Made by a program: the position numbers and the translations under genes
Notes under the pieces: generated by a model
What the model was told of the DNA's origin: nothing
What the model saw: the letters and a program-made list of their open reading frames with translations, nothing else
Databases searched by the model: none
Assembly (NCBI RefSeq): GCF_028882275.1
Contig: NZ_JARBUT010000005.1
Coordinates: 62,001-126,000 of the forward strand
Reading direction: 5' to 3'
DNA length: 64,000 bases
Source of the DNA: Nocardiopsis sp. N85
GTDB lineage: Bacteria; Actinomycetota; Actinomycetes; Streptosporangiales; Streptosporangiaceae
Shown here: one piece after another, positions 1-8,439 of the stretch
How positions within the stretch are numbered: position 1 is the stretch's first letter
How the letters are laid out: each line of letters opens with the position of its first letter

Positions 1-509
1 GTCAACGGGGCCAGGGCGTAGACGGTGAACGGGACGAGCAGCGCCCACCGCCGCCCGAACAGCTCCCACGTCAACCGCAGGAGGACCAACAGCGCGAGCG
101 TCTGGAGGCCCAGCATGACCCCGGCGCCGACCCACCAGTTGTAGGGCCAGAAGGCCGTCTGGAGGTAGACCAGGAACATCGCCCCGGGCATGAAGTGGCC
201 CTTGTGCAGGGAGAACAGGTAGTCGGGGGTGAGGTCGGTGGCGTAGGCGGCACCGAAGAACAGGAAGTCGTCCTCGACGAAGTACGACGCGTTCAGCACG
301 TACACCTTGGCGGCCACGGCCACCACCAGGATCGCCATCGCCGCCCGGAACACGTTGTCCCCGGAGATCTCGCGCAGCGACCGGAGCGTCTCGGTGACGA
401 GGGCTCCGATGCCCGGCCCCTCGGCCTCGGGCTCCTCGACCGGGCGACGTACCCTGACCTCGGACCCCGACCTTCCCTCCGGGCCGGTCGTGGGGGTTGC
501 TGACGGCAT
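1..509 (-). CDS. Polytopic membrane protein, GT-C glycosyltransferase-like (N-terminal part, cut by window start)
   Basis: The reading frame is open from ATG at 509 to the left edge, giving about 169 residues. GGAGAG sits 4 bases before the ATG. A Pro/Glu-rich cytoplasmic leader of about 45 residues is followed by a first membrane helix (MAILVVAVAAKVYVL), then an acidic EDDF motif in the first outer loop, and further helices. An acidic pair just after helix 1 is the usual catalytic signature of GT-C lipid-sugar-dependent glycosyltransferases, so a role in cell-envelope glycan assembly is inferred. The bulk of the protein lies outside the window, so the family cannot be fixed. Two methyltransferase genes start divergently about 170 bases away. 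Confidence 0.65.
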   Translation of the reverse strand, partial: MPSATPTTGPEGRSGSEVRVRRPVEEPEAEGPGIGALVTETLRSLREISGDNVFRAAMAILVVAVAAKVYVLNASYFVEDDFLFFGAAYATDLTPDYLFSLHKGHFMPGAMFLVYLQTAFWPYNWWVGAGVMLGLQTLALLVLLRLTWELFGRRWALLVPFTVYALAPL

Positions 510-676
510 CGATACTCTCCCCGCCGCTGGTTGGCCAAGCCGGAAAACGGATGCCAGAATACAACAGGTTCCAGTTTTGACCCGTACCGTTGACACTGGC
601 CTTTCCACACGGGAGGTCCGGGATGGGAACGTGATCCAACACGTTCCACCCGGGGGACGCGCGCACCCTGGAGGTG

Positions 677-1411
677 ATGTCGGTGGGACTCGAACAGGTC
701 CGCCGTGACTGGACCCGGCTGGGGGCCACGGAGCCGCTGTGGGCGGTGTGCGTCGACCCCGCCAAACGCGATGGCGGATGGGACGACGACGAGTTCCTCG
801 CCTCCGGCCGGACCGACGTCGACCCGGCGGTGGCCCGCCTGACCGAACTCGGGCTGCGCCCCGAGGGCGGCCGGGTGCTCGACTTCGGCTGCGGCGCCGG
901 CCGGTTGTCCAACGCGCTGGCCGCGCACTTCGACCGGGTGGTGGGCGTGGACATCTCCGCCCCCATGTTGGAGGAGGCCCGGCGCCTGGACCGCTCCGGC
1001 GGGCGCATCGAGTTCGTCCTCAACGAACGCCCCGACCTCTCGCTCTTCGACGACGACTCCTTCGACCTCGTCTACACCGACCTCGTCCTCCAGCACCTGC
1101 CCCCGGACCTGGCCGAGGGGTACGTCCGCGAGTTCGCCCGGGTGGTGCGTCCGGGCGGAGCCCTGGTCCTGGGCGTGCCCGAGTCCGAACGCCGCACCTT
1201 CAAGGGGCTGGTCTTCCGGTACGCCCCCTGGCCCCTCGTGGCCTGGGCGCAGCGGACGCTCCTGCGCTACCCGGCGCCGATGCGGATGCACACCCTGCGC
1301 ACCGAACGGCTCGCCGAACTCCTCCCCCAGGCCCGCGTCGTCGCCTCCGACGAGTACTGGGGCGGCGACCACTGGCGTCACCTGCGCCACTACGTGGCGG
1401 TGGACGGATGA
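677..1411 (+). CDS. Class I SAM-dependent methyltransferase
   Basis: This 244-residue protein has a Rossmann methyltransferase core. Motif I is VLDFGCGAG at about residues 67-75, the acidic end of strand 2 is VVGVDIS, and the post-motif region VVRPGGALVLGVPES follows. It belongs to the Methyltransf_11/25 type, and the substrate is unknown. GTG at 674, ATG at 677 and GTG at 683 are all possible starts. The GAGG at 671-674 is best spaced for 683, so the first two residues are uncertain. The stop overlaps the ATG of the next methyltransferase (ATGA), which indicates translational coupling. The pair diverges from the GT-C-like membrane gene, so modification of an envelope glycan or lipid is plausible but inferred. 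Confidence 0.85.
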   Translation: MSVGLEQVRRDWTRLGATEPLWAVCVDPAKRDGGWDDDEFLASGRTDVDPAVARLTELGLRPEGGRVLDFGCGAGRLSNALAAHFDRVVGVDISAPMLEEARRLDRSGGRIEFVLNERPDLSLFDDDSFDLVYTDLVLQHLPPDLAEGYVREFARVVRPGGALVLGVPESERRTFKGLVFRYAPWPLVAWAQRTLLRYPAPMRMHTLRTERLAELLPQARVVASDEYWGGDHWRHLRHYVAVDG

Positions 1412-2166
1412 GCGTCGCCACCCGCCCGGACGGCACCGTGCCGTTCCGCGCCACCCTCGGCCGTTCCGTCGCGCTGTTCTCGGCGTTCCGCAAGGAGCAG
1501 ACCGACCCGGCGTTCTTCTACGGGACGCTCGCCCGCGACACCGTCGCCCAGCTGCGCTCGTACACGCCGCTGGACGGAAGACTCGTGGTGGACGTGGGCG
1601 GCGGCCCGGGATACTTCGCCGACGCGCTCCGCGAGGCGGGCGCCCGCTGCCTGTGCGTCGACTCCGACGCCCACGAGATGACCCTGCACGGCCGGGCCGC
1701 CGACGCGTTCGCCCTCCAGGGCAGCGCCCTGGACCTGCCGCTGCGCACCGGCTCGGTGGACGTGTGCTTCTCCTCCAACGTGCTGGAGCACGTACCGGAC
1801 AGGACGCGCATGGCCGACGAGATGGTCCGGGTGACCCGCCCGGACGGACTCGTCTACCTGTCGTACACGCTCTGGCTCTCGCCCTGGGGCGGGCACGAGA
1901 CCTCGCCGTGGCACTACCTCGGCGGCCGGTACGCCGCCGAGCGGTTCACCCGCCGCAACGGGCGTCGACCCAAGAACGACTTCGGTCGCACCATGTACGC
2001 GGCGCACGCGCACGAGATGCTGCGCTGGGCGCGCGGCCGCACCGACGTCGACGTGGTGGACATCCGGCCCCGCTACCTGCCGACCTGGATGCGACCGGTC
2101 GTCCACGTCCCGGGACTGCGCGAGATCGTCACCTGGAACCTGCTACTGGTGCTGCGCAAGCGCTGA
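1408..2166 (+). CDS. Class I SAM-dependent methyltransferase (Rv0224c-like)
   Basis: This 252-residue protein has motif I VVDVGGGPG at about residues 60-68 and the strand-4 motif FSSNVLEHVPD, both typical of class I SAM methyltransferases. The N-terminal block with DPAFFYGTLA resembles, from memory, the conserved mycobacterial protein Rv0224c. That gene lies in a region rich in envelope glycosyltransferases. The ATG overlaps the preceding TGA by four bases. The 3' end overlaps the convergent CorC-like gene by 24 bases (2143-2166). The substrate is unknown. Confidence 0.85.
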   Translation: MSVATRPDGTVPFRATLGRSVALFSAFRKEQTDPAFFYGTLARDTVAQLRSYTPLDGRLVVDVGGGPGYFADALREAGARCLCVDSDAHEMTLHGRAADAFALQGSALDLPLRTGSVDVCFSSNVLEHVPDRTRMADEMVRVTRPDGLVYLSYTLWLSPWGGHETSPWHYLGGRYAAERFTRRNGRRPKNDFGRTMYAAHAHEMLRWARGRTDVDVVDIRPRYLPTWMRPVVHVPGLREIVTWNLLLVLRKR

Positions 2167-3429
2167 CGGTTCGGGCGCGAGGACCAGCGCGCTGATCACC
2201 CGTCCGTTCGCCGCCGCGACCGTGGCGGTCCACCCGCCCAGGTCCACCCGCTCGCCCGGCCCGACGGGGATGTGCCCGAGGATGACCAGCACCATCCCGG
2301 CGACCGTCACGTAGGCGCCCTCGGGGGGGTTCTCGATCTCCACCCCCAGCAGCGGCAGGTCGTGCACGGGATAGGTGCCGGGCACGCGCAGGGAACCTCC
2401 GTCCAGGTGGGTCACCTCGGGGTCCTCGTCGGTCTCGTCGGCGATGTCGCCGACGATCTCCTCCAGCAGGTCCTCCAGCGAGACGATGCCGCCGAGCTCA
2501 CCGTTCTCGCCGATGACCACGGCCATCTGACGGCGGTCGGTGGTCATCCGGCGCAGCGCTTCGGAGACCGACAGGGAGTCGGGGAGCAGTAACGGTTCGC
2601 GGACCAGCGCGGCGACGTCGGTGTCGCCCTTGTCGATGAGGTCCGTCCAGTGGACCACCCCGAGGACGTCGTCCATGTCCCCGGCGGCCACCACGGGGGC
2701 CCGCGAGTGGCCGTGGTCGACGAGAAGGCGCAACGCCTCCCGTGCGCCGGTCCCGGAGGGGACGACGTCGACGTCGGGTCGCGGGACCAGGACCTGGCGG
2801 ACCTTGCGCTCGCGGATCTCGAACGCGCCCGACAGGATGTGCCGCTGCTCGGGGGTGATGTCGCCGCGCGAGACGATCATGTCCCGCAGCTCCTCCTCGG
2901 TGACGTCCTCCCGCTCGGCGTTGGGATCACCGCCGAGGAGCCGCACGATCAGGTTCGTGGAGACGCCGAGCAGCCACACCACGGGGCGGGACATGGTGGC
3001 CAGCAGGTCCAGCGGACGCGCCACCATCAACGCCCAGGCCTCCGACCGCTGCATGGCGATGCGCTTGGGGGCCAGCTCGCCCAGGACCAGCGTGACGAAG
3101 GTCAGCAGGACGGTGACCAGCACGATCGAGACGGGGCCGGCGTAGGAACCGAAGAATTCGAGCGGTTCGACGAGGGGGCGGGCCAGCGAGACGGCGGCGG
3201 TCGCGGAGGCCAGGAAGCCGGCGAGCGTGATGCCGATCTGGATGGTGGCGAGGAACCGGTTGGGGTCCCGGGCCAGTCGCGCCACGGCGCGCCCCCCGGG
3301 TCCGCGCCCTTCCAGGCGGCGGATCTGGCCCTCCCGCAGGGTGACCAGGGCGATCTCACTACCGGCGAACAAGGCGTTCACCACGACCAAGACCAGCACG
3401 AGGCCGATCTGGGCCCCGTAGCCCTCCAT
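2143..3429 (-). CDS. CNNM/CorC (hemolysin C) family membrane protein with CBS pair
   Basis: The protein has 428 residues. An N-terminal CNNM (DUF21) transmembrane domain covers roughly residues 1-190 (opening helix LVLVLVVVNALFAGSEIALV). Two CBS domains follow at about 215-335, and a C-terminal CorC_HlyC transporter-associated domain at about 345-425. Family members act in Mg2+/Co2+ efflux or homeostasis, and older names call them hemolysins. The ATG at 3429 is preceded by AGGAG at a spacing of six; reading frames further upstream lack membrane-protein character. A 17-base perfect palindrome lies about 55 bases upstream and could be an operator. The gene is monocistronic and convergent with the methyltransferase pair. 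Confidence 0.9.
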   Translation of the reverse strand: MEGYGAQIGLVLVLVVVNALFAGSEIALVTLREGQIRRLEGRGPGGRAVARLARDPNRFLATIQIGITLAGFLASATAAVSLARPLVEPLEFFGSYAGPVSIVLVTVLLTFVTLVLGELAPKRIAMQRSEAWALMVARPLDLLATMSRPVVWLLGVSTNLIVRLLGGDPNAEREDVTEEELRDMIVSRGDITPEQRHILSGAFEIRERKVRQVLVPRPDVDVVPSGTGAREALRLLVDHGHSRAPVVAAGDMDDVLGVVHWTDLIDKGDTDVAALVREPLLLPDSLSVSEALRRMTTDRRQMAVVIGENGELGGIVSLEDLLEEIVGDIADETDEDPEVTHLDGGSLRVPGTYPVHDLPLLGVEIENPPEGAYVTVAGMVLVILGHIPVGPGERVDLGGWTATVAAANGRVISALVLAPEPSALAQHQ

Positions 3430-3481
3430 GAGGTGCTCCTGTGAGTCGGTTCTGTTGGAGATGAGGATGTTCCCCGAAACC

Positions 3482-3498
3482 TCTGGTGTCACACCAGA
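3482..3498. promoter_or_regulatory. Perfect inverted repeat upstream of the CorC-like gene
   Basis: TCTGGTGT and ACACCAGA flank a single central C, giving 8-bp perfect arms. The site lies 53 bases upstream of the ATG at 3429, where an operator would be expected. I do not recognise the regulator. The spacing excludes the SOS (LexA) box, and it does not match the DasR consensus. Confidence 0.4.
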
Positions 3499-3602
3499 CC
3501 CGAACTCGGAAGGAACGTCGCGAAAACGCGGGGCAGGGGGCGGACCGGGGTACCAACGTCGAGAACCCCTGCCTCCCCGTGCTTCCACGAGCGGACGAGC
3601 CC

Positions 3603-4010
3603 ATGGCCTCCGGCGACCGCGTCGACGTGTTCTCCCCCGACCGCGTCCGGGCCGCCACCCCGGTCGGGGTCGACGGCGGCACGCTCTACCTGCCCACGCC
3701 GCTCGGGCTGACGTTCGTCGAGCCGACGGACACGGAATCGATGTGGGCGGTCGCCGGCTCCCTCCCGCGTCCGCTCGAAGCGGGCGACCCCCTCTTCACC
3801 CGGCCCCGCACGGACGCGGGCTGGAAGACGCTCAGGGAGGCCGGGATCGACCACACCCCGGCTCCCGGGGAGGCCGGCACGCTCCCGCTGCTCCTCCTCG
3901 CCGATGACGACGGGCCCGAGCGCATGCCACAGCCGCCCATCAACGCGCTGTCGGTGCACGACCCCGTCTCGGCCGCCCGTATACGCGCCAGGGCCCGTCA
4001 CTCCCGTTGA
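3603..4010 (+). CDS. Hypothetical protein
   Basis: This 135-residue frame has strong actinobacterial codon bias (nearly every third position G or C), which the overlapping frames lack. The middle part, with DGGTLYLPTPLGLTFVEP and LEAGDPLFTRPRTDAGW, looks like a small beta-rich domain. The C-terminus is Arg-rich. There is no signal peptide, membrane helix or familiar motif. ATG 3603 lacks a good Shine-Dalgarno sequence, and the frame is open back to 3486, so the start is uncertain. It runs divergently from the CorC-like gene and convergently with a methyltransferase. Confidence 0.55.
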   Translation: MASGDRVDVFSPDRVRAATPVGVDGGTLYLPTPLGLTFVEPTDTESMWAVAGSLPRPLEAGDPLFTRPRTDAGWKTLREAGIDHTPAPGEAGTLPLLLLADDDGPERMPQPPINALSVHDPVSAARIRARARHSR

Positions 4011-4150
4011 GGGGCGCGGTCCCCCGGAGTGCCGGTCCGCCACCCGGTCACCCCGGTGCGGTCGGCCGGTCATGGCGAGGCGACGGAGTGGACCCCGCGC
4101 CCACGAGAACGCGACGGCCGTTCCCCGACGGCCCGCCCCCGGTTTCCCGG

Positions 4151-4810
4151 CTACGACTCACCGGGTTTGTGGGCCAGGAGGAACGCCTGCCGGCCCGCGT
4201 AGGACCTCTCGCTCTCCTCCGGGGCGCGGATCAGCCGGGCGTTCACGACGAGCCCGGCCCCGGTCAGCAGATCGGCGATGCGTTCGGGCGGCGTCCAGTG
4301 GACGTCCAGCGACAGGTCGTGCCCGTAGGCGTGGGTCAGGTGCCGCAGTTCGTCACCCGCCTTGAACGCGATCACCAGATGGCCTCCCGGGGCCAGTACC
4401 CGATGGATCTCGGCGAACACCGTCGGCAGCAGGTCCGGCGGTGTGTGCACGGTCGAGTACCAGGCCACGGCGCCCGCGAGCGATCCGTCGCCGAGGTCCA
4501 GCGCGGTCATCGATCCGACCTCGAACCGCAGGTCCGGGTGCTCACGGCGCGCGACGGAGATCATCCCCGGCGACAGGTCGACGCCGAACGCCTCCACCCC
4601 GAGGGAGCGCAGGAAGGCCGTGATGCGGCCCGGCCCGCAGCCGAGGTCGGCGACCTCACCGGTGCCCGCCCGCACGCGTTCGGCGAACGCCGCGAGCAGG
4701 GCCCGGTCCAAGGGCTTGTCGTCCAGATCGTCGCGCGCGATCTCGGCGTAGTCGGCGGCCACGGTGTCATAGGCCGCCCGGGTCCTGTCCAGGTGAGTCG
4801 ATTCGGTCAC
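4151..4810 (-). CDS. Class I SAM-dependent methyltransferase
   Basis: From GTG 4810 the product has 219 residues. The opening TRAAYDTVAADYAE is the typical substrate-gate helix of small-molecule methyltransferases. Motif I VADLGCGPGR, the strand-2 motif GVDLSPGMI and the post-motif VLAPGGHLVIAFK follow. An upstream ATG at 4897 would add about 29 residues of low-complexity sequence and is less likely. No clear ribosome binding site is visible. The target is unknown. The gene stands alone between a hypothetical gene and a hydrolase gene. Confidence 0.85.
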   Translation of the reverse strand: MTESTHLDRTRAAYDTVAADYAEIARDDLDDKPLDRALLAAFAERVRAGTGEVADLGCGPGRITAFLRSLGVEAFGVDLSPGMISVARREHPDLRFEVGSMTALDLGDGSLAGAVAWYSTVHTPPDLLPTVFAEIHRVLAPGGHLVIAFKAGDELRHLTHAYGHDLSLDVHWTPPERIADLLTGAGLVVNARLIRAPEESERSYAGRQAFLLAHKPGES

Positions 4811-4878
4811 GGACGAGAACGATAACCCTCGCGGCAGCCGGTCTCCAGACTCCCTTTCGGACCGATCGCTCGGGGGGT

Positions 4879-4933
4879 GGGGCCACCCCCGCGACACCGG
4901 AAGGCGGCGGGAACGCCCGCCGGAGGTGGCCCC
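4879..4933 (-). terminator. Hairpin downstream of the hydrolase gene
   Basis: GGGGCCACC (4879-4887) can pair with GGTGGCCCC (4925-4933), with a further GC-rich hairpin between them. It starts 36 bases after the hydrolase stop codon. No T-run follows, so termination is inferred only from position and stability. Confidence 0.35.
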
Positions 4934-4968
4934 GTGGCCCCGTGGCCGTGGCCCGGGGCGCCCGATCG

Positions 4969-6150
4969 TCAGTTCGGCAAACGGTCCAGGATCCAGGTTC
5001 CGGCGGCCTCGCTCATGTGGGTGTGCGGTTCGTCGGTGTCCGCCACGAGGAACTCGTCCAGGTCGCTCCTCTCCGCTCCCAGGGCACCGACGTTCGCGTA
5101 GGGGTCGTCGAGTTCACCGATCGAGACCGCGCTCACCGTGGGCACGAAGCACACCTTCCGGACGGACACCTCGATGGGTCCGGTCGCCTTGAGCCGATCT
5201 GCGGCGAGGCCGTAGGACTCCAGGGTTCCACCGGGTGCGCCGTCCAGGGCGGACAGGCCGGTGGTGCGCGACTCGTGTTCCGTGAGCCGCCCCTTGAGTT
5301 GGGCCACGAGCTGTTTGTCGCCCTCGGCCTGGGTGTAGAGGGTGGTGCCGGCGAACCAGCCGCCGGTCACCCGCAGCGCCTCCGTTCCGGGTGACACGCC
5401 CGATCGCGCACCGTCGCCCCGGCCGTTGGCCACACCCAGCAGACGTGGGACGCGGGGCCAGTCCCCCACCTGGCGCAGGGCCGTGAGGAACTCGGTGCGG
5501 CGGGCGTCCTCCGCCGGTTCGGCGTCGACGGTGGCCACGTGCCGCCACAGCAGTTCCCGGGCGGCGGGGCTGTTGATCTGTGCCGAGAGGGCGGGGGTCG
5601 CGGTGAGGAGGTGCGCGAGCTTTTGGATGCCGATGGGCACCCAGGCACCCCGGTGGGGGGTGTCGATGGAGAGGTAGGTCGCGGTCTGGTGGTCGATGCC
5701 CTCGTGTTCCAGCTTCGCGAGGGCGTAACGGGTGATCAGGCCGCCCATGCTGAGGCCGCCGACGACGAGGGGTTCGGAACCGGAGCGCTGCGCGATGGTA
5801 CGGAGGACGGCCTCCCGCACGGTTCGCGCGTTGTCGAGGAGTGAGGCGCTGCGTTCGTCGTAGCCGACGAGCACGAGGTCGTGGCCGCGACGGCGGAGTT
5901 CGGTGATGAAGGGGTGGTCGCCCCGTTCCAGGCCCTGCCAGAGTTCTTCCAGGTCGCTGGGGCCGGTCTCGAAGCCGTCGGAGAGGAGGACGGGGCGGGT
6001 GAGACCGCGGTGTCCTTTCGCCAGGTGGATCCAGGCGATGCCGCCGGGCAGACGCCACACCTCGTTGGGTGCGGGCGCGGGCTCAAGGCGGCCCGGTGAC
6101 GGGAAGAGGAGACCGAGGGGTTCGACGGGCGGCTGCTGCGTGTCGCTCAT
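4969..6150 (-). CDS. Alpha/beta hydrolase (lipase-like)
   Basis: The protein has 393 residues. The nucleophile elbow GGLSMGG places the catalytic serine at about residue 134, inside the strand-elbow-helix pattern LVVGGLSMGGLITRYAL. A C-terminal HTH segment (EPHTHMSE, near residue 375) probably carries the catalytic histidine. The sequence LSIDTPHRGAWVPIGIQKL resembles PGAP1/lipase-type hydrolases that act on acyl esters. No signal peptide is present, so it is probably cytoplasmic. ATG 6150 starts a compact N-terminus. The substrate is unknown, and the gene is not in an operon. Confidence 0.75.
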   Translation of the reverse strand: MSDTQQPPVEPLGLLFPSPGRLEPAPAPNEVWRLPGGIAWIHLAKGHRGLTRPVLLSDGFETGPSDLEELWQGLERGDHPFITELRRRGHDLVLVGYDERSASLLDNARTVREAVLRTIAQRSGSEPLVVGGLSMGGLITRYALAKLEHEGIDHQTATYLSIDTPHRGAWVPIGIQKLAHLLTATPALSAQINSPAARELLWRHVATVDAEPAEDARRTEFLTALRQVGDWPRVPRLLGVANGRGDGARSGVSPGTEALRVTGGWFAGTTLYTQAEGDKQLVAQLKGRLTEHESRTTGLSALDGAPGGTLESYGLAADRLKATGPIEVSVRKVCFVPTVSAVSIGELDDPYANVGALGAERSDLDEFLVADTDEPHTHMSEAAGTWILDRLPN

Positions 6151-6468
6151 GGCTCTGCTCTCACGAGGGGCGCGAAGGCGCCGATCTGACGCGCGTCCAC
6201 GGCGGGCCCGGGGGTCCGGGGGTCCGGATGAAGGCCGGGTGAACGCGCAAGTCAGAGGCTTCCCGGAAGCGGGGCGATGAGAAACGGGAAGGTCACGAGA
6301 GGCTGACGGGCGACGCGTTTTCCTCCCGCTTCGCCCACCCGCGTACGAGGGAAGCGGACCGTCCGTAATGAGGTTTTCTCCTCACCTCGCGATCACTTCA
6401 TGTCACCTGACGACACACTCCCCGTCACCCGATCGACGCACTCGGGGCGGGAACCGGGACCGGAAAAA
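6151..6468. other. Intergenic region upstream of the hydrolase gene
   Basis: No coding frame here has the codon bias of its neighbours. The segment near 6200-6250 is a short run of repeated GGTCCGGGGGTCC-type sequence. I see no clear promoter. Confidence 0.4.
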
Positions 6469-6472
6469 GGAG

Positions 6473-6504
6473 TGGCCCCGCCACATCCTTCTCGGCGGGG
6501 CCGG
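6473..6504 (-). terminator. Rho-independent terminator after the DUF397 remnant
   Basis: Read on the minus strand, GGCCCCGCC and GGCGGGGCC form a 9-bp stem with an 11-base loop. ACTCCTTTTTC follows, a T-run that is rare in this GC-rich genome. It lies just downstream of the DUF397 stop at 6522. Confidence 0.75.
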
Positions 6505-6521
6505 CCGGCCTTCCAAAGGCG

Positions 6522-6647
6522 TCACCGCGTGGTGAGGGTGCCGAGGAGAACGGTCCACTCGGTCGCGGTGAACTCCAGGTGGCCGGGTTCCCGGTTCCGG
6601 GTATCGCGCACAGCCGTCGCGAAGAGGTCACCGCACCCCTGGGACAT
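6522..6647 (-). pseudogene. DUF397 protein, N-terminally truncated
   Basis: The frame ATG 6647 to TGA 6522 encodes 41 residues. Its second half, VRDTRNREPGHLEFTATEW, is the hallmark of DUF397 proteins, small actinobacterial proteins often paired with XRE-type regulators. Normal members have about 60-75 residues and start with a WRKSSYS-type segment. That segment is absent, and an in-frame TGA lies 30 bases upstream of the ATG. No XRE partner gene is adjacent. I read this as a remnant. A functional short form is possible, because its terminator is intact. Confidence 0.6.
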
Positions 6648-7384
6648 ACCGGATTCTGAGCGCAGAGCAAGACGCTCTCACGCGAAGAGTGTGACAGCCG
6701 CTTCGTCGACCGGCTTTCTTCTCGCCATGACCACACATAACGACACGTTCTTGAGAGATATCCGTGGTTGCCGCGATCCCGCTCTGGAACCGGCACACCG
6801 GTGGGCACCCGACGCGCGGTTCGGTCGGGCCTCCGGCATCCAGGTGAAGGCTGATTCACCTCGGCCCGGCAGGTCCGACGAACCGGTCGGTTCATGGGCC
6901 CGGCTCGGTGGATGCACGCCGCCCACCCGAAACAGCCCTGGCGGTCGAATTCGGAAGCGCCTGCCAGGGCTGGTGTCCCCACCCGAACCCGAATTGATCG
7001 AGAGGAGACGGAATGCGGTGTAGCGCCGAGAAGGCGGCCCCTCCGGGGGCGAACCGGTACGCATCGACGGTGGCGACAGGGCGGGCGGGAGCGCGTCACC
7101 TGCGGGCGAACCCTCCGCCGTGCGGCGGATGGCGGCGGCCTCCGCCTTCGCTCTGCACCACCACGTCGCCGGCACGACCGGGGACCTGTTCTCCCCGGAG
7201 TTCGCCCCGAACCGCACCACGACGGGAGCGTCCCGGCGGGAGCAGCCGCACGGCCGGGACCTGGGACGGGTGATCCCCCCGCGGCCCGACCTGGCGGGGT
7301 GGGTACGGCCCCGGACCGTGGGACCACCAGCGGACACCGCAGGGTGGGGACTTCCCGGAACCGTGACCCAGAACCGGGCCGAGG
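6648..7384. other. Region without a recognisable gene
   Basis: Several overlapping frames are open on both strands, but none has consistent codon bias or a familiar motif. A 16-codon frame (ATG at about 6727, stop at 6678) sits just upstream of the DUF397 remnant and may be part of the same decayed locus. The part around 6720-6780 is relatively AT-rich and could hold a promoter. Confidence 0.4.
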
Positions 7385-8107
7385 TCAGGGAGACACGTAC
7401 CCGGCCCGCACAGCGTAAATAGCCGCCTCGGTACGGGAGTGGACCTGGAGTTTCTCCAGGATGTTGCGCACGTGGTTCTTCACCGTGTTCTCTGTGATGA
7501 ACAGCCGTTCCCCGATCACCCGGTTATTCAAAGACCGGGCGACCAACGCGAGCACCTCCGCCTCCCGAGGGGTCAACTGCGGTATCACCGGCCGCTCCGG
7601 CGGGCTGCTGTCCTGTTTGGCAAGCTCGGCGAACTCCCCGATGAGTTTCGTGGCCATGGCCTGGTTGATCGAGGGTCGCCCGGCAGCGATCGTCCTGATG
7701 GTCTCCGCGATATCGGTGACCGCGATCTCCTTGAGCAGGTAACCCGACGCGCCGACCTTGAGCGCGTCGAACAGGTCGGACTCCTCGTCGCTCATGGTCA
7801 GCATGACGAACCTGGTGCCCGGGACCGACTCGCGGATGCGCGGACAGGCCTCGATGCCGCGGGCGTGCGGCATCCACACGTCCATGAGGACCACGTCGGG
7901 ACGGGACCGGGCGGCGAGCCGGATCGCCTCTTCGCCGTCCCCCGCCTCGCCGACCACGTTGATGTCCGCCTCCTCGTCCAGGACGGACACCAGACCGCGC
8001 CGGAACAGGGCGTGGTCGTCCACGACCATGACGCGGATCGGGCCGTCCGGGGCGTTGGTGTGTGCCGGGTGGTGTGGTTGGTCGGGGGTGGGGGGGTGGG
8101 GGCTCAC
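7385..8107 (-). CDS. NarL/FixJ-family response regulator (orphan)
   Basis: The protein has 240 residues. The receiver domain (about 24-140) has the acidic pair D30-D31, phosphoacceptor D76 in VVLMDVWMP, and K126 in SGYLLKE. A LuxR-type helix-turn-helix lies at about 178-222 (LTPREAEVLALVA, then ENTVKNHVRNILEKL). GTG 8107 is preceded by AAGGAG at spacing five. The first 20 residues are a Pro/His-rich tail. No histidine kinase gene is nearby, so the partner or ligand is unknown. The gene begins 31 bases after the stop of a six-cysteine micro-protein gene and is probably co-transcribed with it. Confidence 0.93.
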   Translation of the reverse strand: MSPHPPTPDQPHHPAHTNAPDGPIRVMVVDDHALFRRGLVSVLDEEADINVVGEAGDGEEAIRLAARSRPDVVLMDVWMPHARGIEACPRIRESVPGTRFVMLTMSDEESDLFDALKVGASGYLLKEIAVTDIAETIRTIAAGRPSINQAMATKLIGEFAELAKQDSSPPERPVIPQLTPREAEVLALVARSLNNRVIGERLFITENTVKNHVRNILEKLQVHSRTEAAIYAVRAGYVSP

Positions 8108-8138
8108 CGGAACTCCTTTTTCGTGTGAACCGAAATGG

Positions 8139-8288
8139 TTACTTCTTTTTGTTTCCGTCGCGGCCCTTGCAGCAGAAAGGGTTTTCGCAGATGTCGGCGG
8201 CGGTCCGGTTCGGGAAGTTGCAGTACATGCAGGTACATCCGGATGCGGCGACGGCGATCCGGGAAAGCGCAGTGCGCGGAGCTCTCAT
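8139..8288 (-). CDS. Cysteine-rich micro-protein (49 residues)
   Basis: ATG 8288 to TAA 8139 encodes 49 residues with six cysteines at positions 18, 20, 23, 34, 39 and 40. They lie in two clusters, SGCTCMYCNFPN and CENPFCCKG. The tail is basic (GNKKK). GAGGAG stands seven bases before the ATG. No signal peptide or membrane segment is visible. The spacing would suit a small Zn or Fe-S binding fold; a modified-peptide precursor is an alternative. It precedes the NarL-type regulator by 31 bases, so the two are probably one operon. I do not recognise the family. Confidence 0.65.
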   Translation of the reverse strand: MRAPRTALSRIAVAASGCTCMYCNFPNRTAADICENPFCCKGRDGNKKK

Positions 8289-8386
8289 TCAAGTCTCCTC
8301 ATGCGGGGGGTGCCTGCATAATCTCACAGGCGGCTTGTTGACGTGGCCGGATCACGGATTGTGGTAGCCGGTCTGCCGAATGAACC

Positions 8387-8433
8387 GCTCCCTGGAAGTT
8401 GGACTGGAAATCCAGTTCCATCGACCAGGGAGC
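8387..8433 (+). promoter_or_regulatory. Nested hairpin enclosing the ribosome binding site of the next ORF
   Basis: GCTCCCTGG (8387-8395) is fully complementary to CCAGGGAGC (8425-8433). Inside it, ACTGG and CCAGT (8403-8407 and 8412-8416) form a second stem with an AAAT loop, extendable by two pairs. The right outer arm contains AGGGAG, the Shine-Dalgarno sequence of ATG 8440. If transcribed, the leader would hide that site. Confidence 0.5.
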
Positions 8434-8439
8434 AGCCCC

